From NCBI GenBank assembly GCA_023846275.1, contig JAIUJO010000082.1, positions 1,943,922-2,007,921 on the forward strand: DNA of 64,000 nucleotides, in the 5' to 3' direction. Made by a program: the position numbers and the translations under genes. Positions 13,105-24,900 of this stretch are shown here, one piece after another. This stretch comes from Vanilla planifolia. Taxonomy: Eukaryota; Streptophyta; Magnoliopsida; Asparagales; Orchidaceae. The first letter of the stretch is position 1. Every line of letters begins with the position of its first letter. The notes below the pieces were generated by a model. It saw only the letters and a program-made list of their open reading frames with translations, made no database searches and was not told the origin of the DNA.

Positions 13105-15000
13105 CTCTTTGATCATAAGCGATAAGTTATCAAGCTCCATTCCTTTATACACCACTAAGTGCGTATTGATCTTAAATTGGGTTATCTTTTATTTTACTAT
13201 TGTTGCTTTCCTTTGAACATTTTCAGTGCAAGATAACATGAACTATAAGATAAGCTAAGGCCCATAAATGTAGTTTTCTTGGTTATCTAAAAATTTATGT
13301 TTACATTACACTATAAGAAGTCATGTATAAGGCTCAAATGTTTCAAATATTTTAATATCTACATATATTATTTATGTAGTAGTATCTTTGTCATTTTTCT
13401 TTTAGAATTATGATTGTTTATATAAGAAATTTAGTAGAAAATGTGTAGTAGAAATACCAAATTTAATTTTGTCATTTAATATCATTAATGTCGCCGTGGA
13501 GCTCTAGTTGCATATATACTAAAATAGTGGAGGGCATACTCTATACTTCCTTTCCTTTCCATTTTTCTTCTTTCAATATTATTCTTATTTATGGAATTAG
13601 AGCTAAATTAGATTCCAACTATAAGATTCTTATCATTTGTAGCTTCACTATAAATTTTTTTCTTATCAAAGCATAATTTGTGTTATTCAAATAAACATGA
13701 TGATCCATAACCATTACTTATTGCATTGTCTATTTTTGTTGCACTTTCTTCCTTTTTAGCAATTTTTCCAACCCTCATTATGGCTCTCAATCATTGAATT
13801 TTTATTACATACATGATGTCAACACATTGCTATAAGCTTTCTTCAAATAATTCTTGCATAATTGTGCTTCAGCAACCACACCCATGGCCTCGCTATCTTG
13901 TTTATGTGACACAACCTTATTATGCATGATATTGACCAATTACCTCACAAGAAAGTAATAGCTGCAAGAGACTCATCTCTTTTAAACCCAAACTAACGAC
14001 AAACTTAGCAAAGTAATTACATCTATCTACTTCAAAATAAATTGAAATTAAACATGGGTTACCAAAAGTCAAATCCTCTTTCTAAATTATTTCTAGCCCA
14101 GTTTAAAAGAAAGTTTTCAAACAATTTATAAATGAAATTTTATCATATTTTGATATAATTCTTATGCCACTAGTGGCCTTCTTTATTTTACATTAAGTAT
14201 ATTTTGTGAAGATTCAATTTATAATCATGTATGTCAAATTAGATTACAAAATTTTTGTCAATTTTATTGTTATCATATGAAAACTTATCTCTTGAAAGAC
14301 ACAATCCAATCCATTCATTGTATTAAAAATGAGCATCTATAATTATGTCTTAGTTACATGCATTTCTATTATACTAAAACCATAAAATGATTCATGCTAC
14401 ACATTTATGGTATTATATTTCTTAATGCACTATCCAAATCCATTTGACTATTATGTGCAATCTCTTACAATGTTTAACATTAAAAGTTTTTTGGGAAGCT
14501 ACAACTTTTATTAATGTGAATATTACTGTTTAATACGAATTATCTTGGTTACTTAAATCTACAAATATTAATGCTATTACACTTCTTATAATCATTTCAT
14601 TGAACTTTGATAATTCTATTGAAGTTTAAGACACTTAAACATATTGCATTACAATCAACTTAAAAAATTTCTTGCGTACTATTTGGGGTGAAGGATTTAT
14701 ATGGCAACAATTATATTCTACTTGGAAGAATTTGATAAAGCAATTTCCATGACTTAAACTATCAATCTTATTATTCAATGCCTCATGTTCAAATTCCATC
14801 AATGATAAGCACAAAAGTGACATTTTGACTTTCTTTAACACAAATATAAGTTTGAAGAACTTTCAAACATTTATCCACTTATATCAATTCTAAATAAAAC
14901 TTATCAATATCTCAATAATGTCTTCTTAATTTTACTCATTATAGTAATTAAACTTTTATGTACTACCTTTTCGGAACCTTTTTACTTGAGTTTATTCATC
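13105..15000. other. Decayed sequence without recognisable genes
   Basis: A 62-codon frame at 13,488-13,676 (+) and a 68-codon frame at 14,635-14,841 (-) lack recognisable domains. The latter is slightly reminiscent of the coiled-coil tail of copia gag proteins, but not enough to call. The composition is less extreme than in the desert to the right. Confidence 0.35.
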
Positions 15001-18000
15001 TTAAGCTTATTCTAAATAAGGAATCAAATGAAAAAACATGTCGAATGTCTTATTTCCAAAAAAACATTTTGTCGCTATTTTAAAATATAAAACTAAGCAC
15101 AAAAGTTTATTTTCCTATGCATATTAATTATTTTGGATAAAATGATTAGTCAAACTATTAAAATAAATGTTGAACTCAATAAATACATTAATAATATAAA
15201 CATATAAAGTATGTAACCTCTTAGTTTATTTAATTAATATAAGAAAAGTTATGTTAGAAAGTTTAATAATGACCATATAGCAATTTTTCTTAGATGATTA
15301 TAGTTGTGTAATTTATTTTTTAATTATTGTTTAAGTACAAGGAAAGTTTTTGATACATGGAGTTTAAAATTTTGATATGTAGAGTGGCCTTGCTTCCTTT
15401 TCTTTTACTCTTTGTCCACTTTTCATTATCGTTGTGGCATAGAGGCAAGATCAAAATCTAGTTGATGGATTCCCATCCTATCTCTTTTGTCCATCCTTTT
15501 TGTTATATTTTTTTTATTTGTAATAAAATATTTTTCATACTTTTATATATTATGTATTTTTTAACTAATATAATATTACATTATTATTGCTAATCTATAT
15601 GTTTTGTTTTTTTAATCATTTTTTTTGTATCTTTTATGTTTTTATTTTTCTTAAGATATGTGTAATGTTTTATGACAAATTATACACTATATTTTGATTA
15701 CTTTTATATATTTTGCAATGTCTGCTACTTTCATTTTTTGACTCCTAAAAGATATTTGTTCCACCTTTTTTTGTAAAACATGTTTTCCTAGAATTATGTG
15801 ATTTTTTTATCATTTTTTTAATTTCTATTAGTTTAGACATTTTTGTATAATAATATTTATTTTCTTTGCTTGAAAAATCCCACAATATTTGGACAATCAC
15901 ATGCTTGCCTATCTTGCAAAATAAATAAAAAATAAAATGTAAATAGATCAAGTGCTAGAAACATTTTATTATCTTAATGATATTTTACTAATTTTATTTA
16001 AGTAATATTTTCATTTTTTGCATATTTATTAACTTTGAAATAACAATTTATTTAATTATTAATAAATTATAAAAGAAGCTTAGGATATTTTAAATATTAA
16101 ATCACATTTTAAAATAAAAATAAAATAATATTTTAATTTCAATAAAAAAAAATTTTCAAAATAATTATGATTGAAGAATTTTAAAATTATTAGAATTAAT
16201 TCCTAATATATAACAAAAAAAATTTATTTATAACAACTTCAAGGAAAATATTCCAGTGAGATCAAAGATGTACATAATTTATTTTAAGAAAATTTAAAAA
16301 ACTAATATATGTTATTATTTGCAATATTTTGCATATAACTATAAACTCACGACAAAACAAATATTGGAATTATATATTTACTAAAATATTGGGTTAAATA
16401 AAAATAATAAATGGAATATTATGAATACAATAATATTTTTTAAATCTATCATACTTTAAAAGTTATTTTGATAAGATCTACAATTTTAAAATTTTAAAGA
16501 AAAAATTAAAAGAAAATAAAATAAATAAAATTAAATATTTTAGAAATTTTAAATATTGAGCAAAAGAACTAATGGACTTAGCTCAATAACACAAGAAAAA
16601 TGTTTTATAAAAAATGCAAAGCTTAATAAATGTGAGAAATGCGTAGAAGGGAATAAATTAAATATCATCATGAAACATATATTAAATATCATCTCAATAA
16701 AAATTTTGTGAGACAGAAAATGGCAAATCATTCAGAAATAAGTGTATCTCAATTCTTAAGGAAAGTGTATAATACATTAAAAAGTTATTTATCTAATTAA
16801 ATCTTGTCTAATATGCTAATATAAGAGAATAAAATAGCTACAAAAATATTTGTACCATTAAAAATGATTTAAATAATTATCGTCAATAGCTTTGGAAATA
16901 TACAAAATATTGCTTAGTAATGTCAGCTCACAAACATGTTAGTGTAAGAATTTTGAAATAATTAAGAGATATACGACTATAAAAACAATTGAATAAATTA
17001 ATGTTTGAACAATACATTCAATAAATCAAGTAGTCACAAGAAAACTTAAACAAAGACATAATCCAAATAAATAAATAAATAGATTTATAATTTTCAAAAC
17101 TTTAGACATAATGATTAATAGGAATTTTTAAAAAGGTTGAAAAATTACAATTGAATATTGTCGATAAATATAAAATATTGAAAATATAGAAAACTATTAT
17201 CTAGAAAATGCAATAAAAATTTCACATATTAATTACAATTACTTGCCACTTAATCAGATAAAATCTAATACAACAAAATAATTTTAGTAAGCAATTTCTA
17301 TGTATTCAGAACAACATTACAAATATCTTAAGAAAATAGTATACTAAAATATAACTTTACATATATAAGCATTAAAATTTTATTTTAATAATTTTTTTGT
17401 TTTAAAAAAAGTCAAAGTATTAAATATGTAAAAATATTTATTTATGTACCCAAACGCTAATTTTTCTTCATAATTTAATTTTAAATATTAAAAAATTAAT
17501 GAATTTTTCATGAACAACTTCTTAGAAATAAGAAAGTCATGAATGTTAAAAAAATTGTAACATAAAAAATAATTAATTAAAAATAAAACTTTCATAAGAT
17601 TACAAAAATATAAAAAAATAAAAATATACTATTATACTTTAAAAAGTACTATATCTAACTCTAATATCTAGAAACAGAATAAAAGAAATTCCTAAACAAA
17701 AAAGTAACAAAAACTTTCCATTGCAAATAAAAAAATATCAAGAAAATGATAAGTTTATAAAAATCAATAATTCAACAAAGTAATAAGCGATATATAATTC
17801 ATATGCATAATATTTTCACAAAGACTATTTTCCATATTGATTCTATGGAATGTTTGAAATATAAAACTCCTTGACAATATTTTCTAAGAAAACTTTTCCT
17901 ATGAATTTTAATAAAAAATAAACTTCGTATTTATAAAAAATGCAATTTATAAAGAAAAATATAGAGAACAAAAAATTAATGGGAAAATATTCAAATTTAC

Positions 18001-18429
18001 GAATGTTTTTTGTATTTTTTCAAAAAAAATTTGTTTAAAAACATTTAATTTTAAATATATAAATAGGACTGTTTTAATTTTTCAATACATTTAGGCTGTG
18101 TGATGCAAGTTGAATAATTTAAGAAATTAAACATCTTAAATTAAATAACTCTAAGTTATGTGAAATCATTTAAGTTAAATTATTGGTATTAAACGTTGAA
18201 AGAATTTTTATTATATGAAAAGATAGTTATTTTTTGTATAATTAAAATAAGAATTAAGAATAATACTTCAACAAAGAGGTTTTTTATTGATACAATACAA
18301 CAAATAAGCAATGATTATTAGCAATATGTAAATATGTAAAACTTGTTTAACTGAAATAATTCTTTGGTAAATAAAATGTTCTAAATTTAAATGAAAATGA
18401 AAAAAATAAATATTACGTCATAATTATAA
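15001..18429. other. Extreme AT-rich desert
   Basis: Long stretches made almost only of A and T, with A-rich runs on the plus strand from about 15,900 on. Open frames of 60-68 codons on the minus strand (15,745-15,951 and 16,549-16,731) have low-complexity F/I/K/L-rich translations and are not credible genes. No repeat unit or RNA gene is recognised. Confidence 0.5.
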
Positions 18430-18898
18430 ATAATACTTAAAATATTTTTTAAATTTGCACAATACATTACAAAGTTGCCTAATAACATAAAAAACAATAT
18501 CTTATTATTGTAATTAAAATATAAAACATATAAATATATCAAATACCATTTATATATCAAAAACCCTTTATATCAAAAACCATTTAATTAGAAAAATAAT
18601 TTTTTCGTTTATAATAAAATTGTTAAAATCAAAAGTATATAACATTAAAATATTTTCTTTAAACATTAAACAAATTGGAATTATCCACCATATGAAAAGT
18701 TAAATAGGTTTTAAAAAAGAATTGTTTATTTATATTAACATTGTAAAAATCCAAAGTGTATAACACTTAAATAATTAATGTGCACATACAAAAGATTGGT
18801 ACAATCATCTCATAAAACATAACAAAATGATTTTTTTACTTATATTATTGTGCAACTTTGTAATGCATTGCATAAATTTGACAAATATTTTAAATACA
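18430..18898. repeat. Imperfect inverted repeat, candidate MITE or fold-back element
   Basis: The stretch 18,430-18,505 (containing caatacattacaaagttgc) matches the reverse complement of 18,822-18,898 over about 70 bp, roughly three-quarters identical by eye. The roughly 320 bp between the arms hold a second duplication: 18,578-18,650 resembles 18,709-18,780 in direct orientation. The overall size of about 470 bp fits a miniature inverted-repeat element or a fold-back. I could not identify terminal bases or a target-site duplication, so the family is open. Confidence 0.4.
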
Positions 18899-19119
18899 AC
18901 ACATTTATCTAGAATCAAAGTGATTAAATATCAATGTGCAAAAGCATTTAAGGAATCTCTTAGACCTTCCTAATATCAAGCTTAAATTTGACTGGAACAA
19001 CAATTTTTTTTAAAAACTTTCTTAAATAACTTTAATTTTTCAATTGTTTAATGGTTTTTTGTGATTTTTATTTTTTTTTTAATTTTGTAATTTCCTAATT
19101 TCAATGACTTCTATTTTTA
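18899..19119. other. AT-rich spacer
   Basis: No feature recognised between the inverted repeat and the LTR element. Confidence 0.4.
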
Positions 19120-20605
19120 GCTTTTATGATAAATTTTACTTTCAGTTTCTTCAATTTTTATAGTATTTATTAATTCCTTGTTGAACTTATTAAGGACTAG
19201 ATTTTATTGGAGTGAAGATTGTAATATAAATAGTAAATACAATTTGATGGTTCAACTTGTTGACTTTGAAGTTAATGACAACAATATTTTTAGAGTGGCT
19301 AATCTACAAACAATTTAATTTTTAAATCTTTTTGGTTAGCACGTTAAACTTTTACTGTTTTTGTAATTATGGAACATAAACTATCAATCTTGTATGTATA
19401 TGTGAATTTGGTTTAAGTTATATTTCATAAAAAAGAATTTTAGTCTTTGAAAATCTTATAAATATTCAAATAATTTTTAAATGTAAATTTTTTTATCATT
19501 ATAATTTTTTTTTTCATAAGCATGCCCCAGCTACTAACCCCGAAGGGCTACTGTCAAGTGACTCGTACCACATGAGGGAATTGGCCTTAAGCACCTCCAC
19601 GAGCTAAGAACTCGTCGAACGTAAGATCAATTAAGCTCAAGTATCAATCAAGTCATTTTCCTATTGCAATCTCAAGGCCAATTAGTTCAGCACATTACTT
19701 ATGAACCAAGCTAGGAGAAACGAGTTAGCACAGGCTCGTTAATTTGTTTAACTCGGGTCTGGTAAGACCCATAGATATCTATTAGTGACCAGGGGCACTT
19801 CTCAATAACACTGGGGGTAGCAAACTGAAATAGGCTAATCATAATATGTAGTTGATGTTTTATAAGCATGAAATACTTCAACAGTTTCAAAATGTAGGAT
19901 TAAATGAAAGTTAAGGAGAAACTTGAGATATGTACATTGATAAGCATTTTTGCAATCGATCGGTCTAGGTCATGACCATGTTTGTGAAAAGTTAATTTTC
20001 TTTAGTTGTTCATCCAGAATAGTTTATCGAATCATTGAGAATCTCCCCACCTACGTGAATAGCAATGTGATCATCATTATTATCATCTGACTTTCAAATC
20101 CAATGCTTCGAATCCTATCTGATTTTGATTACATTTGGACCCTTTATTATTTAAGCTGATTGAACGATTACCACTTCATTTGCTTAATCGGATGGTAGAT
20201 GTGCCGTCTTTTTCGTCTGTATCAACTCTCATTCTGGAAAGTAGATTCTAGACATTAAGGAGTTATTTTTTGAGTTTTTTCATTTTACTAGTTGAAATGA
20301 AGTTTAAACTATGAGCAATAAATTTTTACAAAATTAGTAGAGCTAAAGATTTTACTCTGTCTCTTTTTCTTCTACATTTGTTTATAACCATTTTAACATT
20401 TCTTAGAAACATCTACTTAATTCTTTACAAATGCAACTTTTGTTTAAACAATTAAAGGTGTAGCTAATTTTGTAGGAAAAATGGTAAAGTTTTGTAAGCG
20501 ACACAGGTTGTATGGATGAAACAATAATTTTTAGATTATGGCTTAGAATTTACACAATTCTAACTTTTTGTGATAATTGAAGTACAATTTATTTAGCAAA
20601 ATGTC
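19120..20605 (+). repeat. 5' LTR of the 19.1-22.3 kb element
   Basis: First copy of the long direct repeat. It keeps more CpG dinucleotides than the other LTR (roughly nineteen against eleven by my count), especially in 19,540-20,200. The left edge is uncertain by about 50 bp because similarity with the 3' copy fades there; the right edge is placed where similarity to the 3' copy ends. No primer-binding site was recognised after it. Confidence 0.6.
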
Positions 20606-20625
20606 CCATTGAACACTAAAAAAAA

Positions 20626-20684
20626 CATATAAAATTATGATATAACTTTATTTGAGAGCCCATATAAAATTATGATATAACTTT
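20626..20684 (+). repeat. 35-bp tandem duplication inside the LTR element
   Basis: A 24-base word beginning catataaaattatg is present at 20,626-20,649 and again identically at 20,661-20,684, separated by 11 bases. It lies in the short interior of the LTR element and looks like a recent local duplication, since both copies are identical while the LTRs are heavily diverged. Confidence 0.85.
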
Positions 20685-20923
20685 GTTGAACCATTGGCTA
20701 TTAAAGCATTTAATTTACTTAGACTAAGCCTAGAAATCATTAACCCCTTTGAATTATTACAAAAATTGAGAGAACTAAGTGTTAGAATTCAGGGTGAGGG
20801 TAAGCTAGAATTCAAGAGAAGTATGGGAGTATCATATAAGGTATATATTACAATGTTGAGTATTGCATTATTTAATTTTTCCATTAATGTTATATTTTCT
20901 TTTAGCTTTAGTTTTATAATCAT

Positions 20924-20934
20924 AAAGGGGGAGA
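20924..20934 (+). promoter_or_regulatory. Polypurine tract before the 3' LTR
   Basis: aaagggggaga immediately precedes the second LTR copy. It has the form and position of the primer for plus-strand synthesis in plant LTR elements and fixes the element's orientation and the likely left end of the 3' LTR at about 20,936. Confidence 0.75.
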
Positions 20935-20935
20935 T

Positions 20936-22345
20936 TATTGGACCTTTTAATATGATCACCACAAAACATAGGCTAAGTATTTACTAATACTTTGTTGAAC
21001 TTAGTATTATTTTATTAGATCTCATTAAGTATTTTGAAGGTTTAGTTTTGTTGGATTCAAAATTATAACTTAAATAGTTAATACAATTTGATGGGGTCAA
21101 ACTACTATCATAATTACGACAAATAGGGTTATCACCATTTATGCATATGCTATTTTCGTTCAGGTTATATTATACTTTGAAAGAATTTGAGTTCTAAACA
21201 ATCTTTTAAATATTAAAATATTTTTTATTTAAAATTTTTGTTATTATTATAATAATATTTCTTCTAAGCACTAACAATTATTAACCTCAAAAAGCATAGT
21301 CAAATGGAACATAGCACCTAGGCGCATGGCCCTTATTGACCTCTACAGGCTAGGAACCTTATCGAATCTAAAACAAGTCAAGCCCAAGAATTGATCAAGG
21401 TAGGTTATTATTGTGGTCTCTTGGTTAATTTCTTGAAGGCACTACTTATGAATAGGCTTAGGTGGAAAGGTCATGGTAGACTCTTTAATCATTTAAGGAA
21501 AATCATGTCAAGTTGCACCCATACATGCCCACTAACGACTCAAGTCATGACTTCTTGAGAACACCTAGGGGTAGCCAACCCATTAGGTTGATTGTAATAT
21601 GTAGTTAATGTATTACATGTACAAAAGACTTCCACAATTTTATAATGTGAGATAAAACAAAAGCAATTACCATACTTGAGATTTCCACAGTAATTGACAT
21701 GCATTTTGGTGATCGAGCACACACTCGTAGTTATGAATAGTTAACACTCTTCCGCCGTTTATCCAAAATAGCTGATCAAATTGCTAAGAGTCTCTTTGCT
21801 TGTGTGAATAGTGATCTGATCATTGTTACTGTCCATCAAACTCTCAAGTCTTATCCTATTGTCATTAAATGTGGACCATTTATAATTTAAGTTGATGCAT
21901 TAGTTACCACTCCATTCGCTTAATTGGATAGTAATTGTACCTTCATTTCCTTCTTTTAATGCTAGCTTTCTGAAAAGGAGATTTTAGCTATTATATGAGT
22001 TTTTTTAGTTATAAATATGAATCATTTATCTAATCTTAAAACTATTCAATGAAACTTCAAAATTTTTATACAAGTAAAAGTGAAGTTCAAACTATGAGCA
22101 ACACATTTCCATGTAATTGTAGAAGCCATGGATTTTTGTTGGTCTCCATTTCTCTTACTTTCCTTCAAAATAATTTTGGTAATTCTTGGTAACATCTCTT
22201 CATTCGTTAGTAGTACTACTCTTGTTTAAAAAATTAAAGGTGAAAGGATTTTTGTAAAAAAAAATTGTAAAGTTTCAAATTTTTTCATATAGCTCAAATT
22301 TCTGAACTTTTGGTGTGTTATTGGAGCACCAATATATATTTGTTT
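20936..22345 (+). repeat. 3' LTR of the 19.1-22.3 kb element
   Basis: Second copy of the long direct repeat, starting right after the polypurine tract. An open frame of 97 codons at 20,694-20,987 crosses from the interior into this LTR; it has no recognised domain and is not a gene of the element. The right edge is estimated from loss of similarity with the 5' copy. Confidence 0.6.
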
Positions 22346-22979
22346 TAACTCTACAAGCTTCAACAAAAGGGAGTGATTAGTAGAAGCCAGATCGAGAATT
22401 TGGGGCTATTGTTGAAATAGGATTTAGGTGAACCACATAAAAATCTTTTGTGCTATTTGTTTGCTATTGAGAAATTTTATTTTGATGATAAGTTTCATAA
22501 AAAAAGCTTTATTTTAAGGTCAAAATTTTTTTTCTAAATTTTGGAAAAAAAATTGTTAAAGAAGAATTCATCGCTCTTCTATTTTTCATTTTCCTGACAT
22601 GTTTTACAATAAAAAACACTTTGTTTCTTGACCATGCAAAAATCCTTTCCATTCTTATTCCACACGTGGATATATCCATATATTTAATCAATTGACTTGT
22701 TCTTTTGACATTAATATCCTCCCAATGTTGTTCACATATCATATCTACAAGAAAAGCAAGATAATCAATTAGTATGCTACTTAATTAGGTCATTAACATC
22801 AAAATATCATAAAGAATTGCTCATGGGACAAATAACATCTTTGTGTTTTATGATGACTTACCATCTCAACTTATTATAATGTAATTGAATGTAGTGTAAC
22901 AAAACATCTACTAGATATTATCAACTCAACTTAGATTTGGAATTAATTAAAACACATGGTTGAGCTCCCTTTCACTCAA
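22346..22979. other. No recognised gene
   Basis: A 77-codon frame at 22,509-22,742 (-) has no domain that I recognise. The stretch separates the LTR element from the copia fossil and may include its decayed 3' end. Confidence 0.35.
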
Positions 22980-24900
22980 TGAACTTCCCTTAAAAGAAAG
23001 CTTAATTTCTCCCCACTTTTTCATCATAAAAAATTCTTCTAATTCTATGGAATAAATCTTTACTAAGAAGATTTGTCAAGGTTCTAACTTGTTGTATGTT
23101 GTTAGCAAGAAATTGAATGTCTACTATTTTTCATTCTACATAGTCCTTGATGAAATGGTGCCTAAAATAAATTTGCTCAATCCTATAGTACTTTATAAGA
23201 ATTTGAGTTAACAAAAAAGCATTCAAGATATCATATTTTTAGGGAATTATTTGTAAATGTAATCCCATATCATCTAATTTCGTTTTCAAACTACAAAAGT
23301 TTTACTTGAAATCCTCCTAATGCTATATATTGTCCTTCATTTTTTGCTAAAGCAATTATTTAATATTTGTTTTCTAGATCATTTGTTTAAGATGTGCTAA
23401 AAATGATTAGTTGCCTAAATACTTCTCTTATCTATTAAAGAACCTACATAATCTTTGTAACCATATTATGTGTGACCATGACAAGGCAATTTTGGGTTAC
23501 CAAAACCTTAATATGTTGGTTTCAAGCTATTATCAAAATGTTCTTTTTATAAGTACTAGATGGAAGCCCTTGGTTCTTGATTGAAGTTGTTCAAAAAAGT
23601 CCCACATTAAAAGCTATGTTAGCTCTTCTAATAGGCAAGTAAAGAATGTGTCATTTCTTGGTATACCTTGAAATTTATTGGTTTTCCTTTCTTAGTTTTA
23701 TTCAATAATATGGTGGGGACTCTTGAAAGTAGAAATGCATTTGATGCTCTTAAGATCACACAATTTTAAAATCTCATTTTTATACTTTATTTAGTATACA
23801 ATGATACCTTTCATATCTTAGTTAACTTTGTACCCAAAAAACTATCTAACCTCACCCATTATGTTCAAGTCAAATCTAACACACATAAGCATACTAAATA
23901 ATTCACATAAGTACAAGTTTGTTGATCCAAATATGATATCATCTATATAATCTTTGATTAGAAGAAGTTCATTAGCATAATTCATGATGAACAAAGTTCT
24001 ACCTGCATTCCAATCTTAAAATAACGTTTGACTAGAAATTTATGAAGTATGTTCATAATAGGATCTATGTTCATGTTGCAATTCATATGATTCTTTGACC
24101 AGCTTATGCACATGATTTTGATCAAGAAAATGTTCAATGCAACCCAACTATCCTGCATACAATTTCTTCTAAATAACAACATTTAAAAAGGTTCTCTTAA
24201 CATCCATTTGGTATTGTCAAAATAACTTGTATTAAGAAAAATGTAAGAATGAACTTGTTGCTTTCAAACTTACCATTGGTTCAAGTATTACTTCTAAGTT
24301 TAGTCCTACTTGATTACAACACTTCACTACTAGCCAACCCATATTTTGATTGATAACTAAACTATCATTTAGTTTTTATTTTTGAGTGCCCACTTTTTGC
24401 CACAAAAATGTGGTCCCTTAGAATGTCTTTTAATTCCATAACAATCACTCTCACAAACAAGTTGAAACAATCTAGCATGGCCAAATACAAAAAAATATTT
24501 CCTCAAGGCTTCACTTTTATTTTGAGGTACAAATTTGGAAATAGATGCACTACATGTAATTTCTTTTTAAAGAGAGTCATTGGTTTGTACTCTAAAAAAG
24601 AGGTCACTTAAGATTACGTCTCTAAGGTGATTCTCATCCAACTTAACTTGCATTGAAGAAAATAAGAAACCTCACTTATTTTGTTCATCTCACATCCTAC
24701 ACCTACATGCTTACCAAATTGCTCGCATAAGTCACAATTCATTGATCCAAATATGCTATCGTTTAAATAATGTTGGACTAGGAGAAGCTAATCAACACAA
24801 TTCTTCATGAACTAAGTTCCATCCATATTACCAACCAAAAACAATTTTTGAGTAGAAATTACAAAAGTTTGTCATTCCAGAATATTTGTTTGTGTACCAA
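22980..24900 (-). mobile_element. Ty1-copia fossil: reverse transcriptase and RNase H region
   Basis: Read on the minus strand, 24,060 down to 23,560 matches the copia reverse transcriptase in order: the catalytic 'Y-D-D-I-I-F-G' palm motif near 23,930-23,950, the following 'MGE(L)..F(L)G' part, and the 'KY' and 'CISTFKSP' stretches that lead into the connection domain. The region 23,000-23,560 has the place and character of RNase H. A second copy of the palm segment lies at 24,665-24,860. It is a broken fossil with many interruptions, and no LTRs could be assigned. The order of parts identifies the superfamily as copia (Pseudoviridae) rather than gypsy. Confidence 0.68.
24665..24860 (-). repeat. 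Second copy of the copia reverse-transcriptase palm segment
   Basis: This stretch resembles 23,860-24,050 in the same orientation: both contain cattgatccaaatatg-like text, the stretch coding the palm motif, and the aactaagttc/aacaaagttc stretch after it. By eye about two-thirds of the bases match. Either a local tandem duplication or two related copia fragments brought together by nesting would explain it. Confidence 0.6.

Larger units (their letters stand above)
19120..22345 (+). mobile_element. Old LTR element with about 1.4-kb LTRs and a very short interior
   Basis: Two direct copies of a long sequence lie at about 19,120-20,605 and 20,936-22,345. Matching landmarks appear in the same order in both: a tgttgaactta motif (19,179; 20,993), an aatttgatgg motif, the actatgagcaa motif, and the block around 'attaccac..catt.gcttaat.gga'. 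Directly before the second copy lies a polypurine tract (20,924-20,934), so this is a plus-strand element. Only about 330 bp separate the LTRs, too little for gag or pol. It therefore resembles a non-autonomous element of the LARD/TRIM type or an internal-deletion derivative. By eye the LTRs are only about two-thirds identical, so the insertion is very old. It is a fossil. Family (copia or gypsy) is not decided; the polypurine tract is of the type seen in copia elements. Confidence 0.72.

Noticed and set aside
14635-14841. 68-codon minus-strand frame resembling the coiled tail of copia gag proteins
   Set aside because: The resemblance is limited to charge and leucine pattern, and no other copia part was found around it.
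15001-18429. Chloroplast or mitochondrial DNA insertion, suggested by the AT richness
   Set aside because: No organellar gene or tRNA is recognisable, and the composition is more AT-rich than plastid spacers.
20694-20987. 97-codon frame in the interior of the LTR element
   Set aside because: It crosses the polypurine tract into the 3' LTR and has no gag or other domain.
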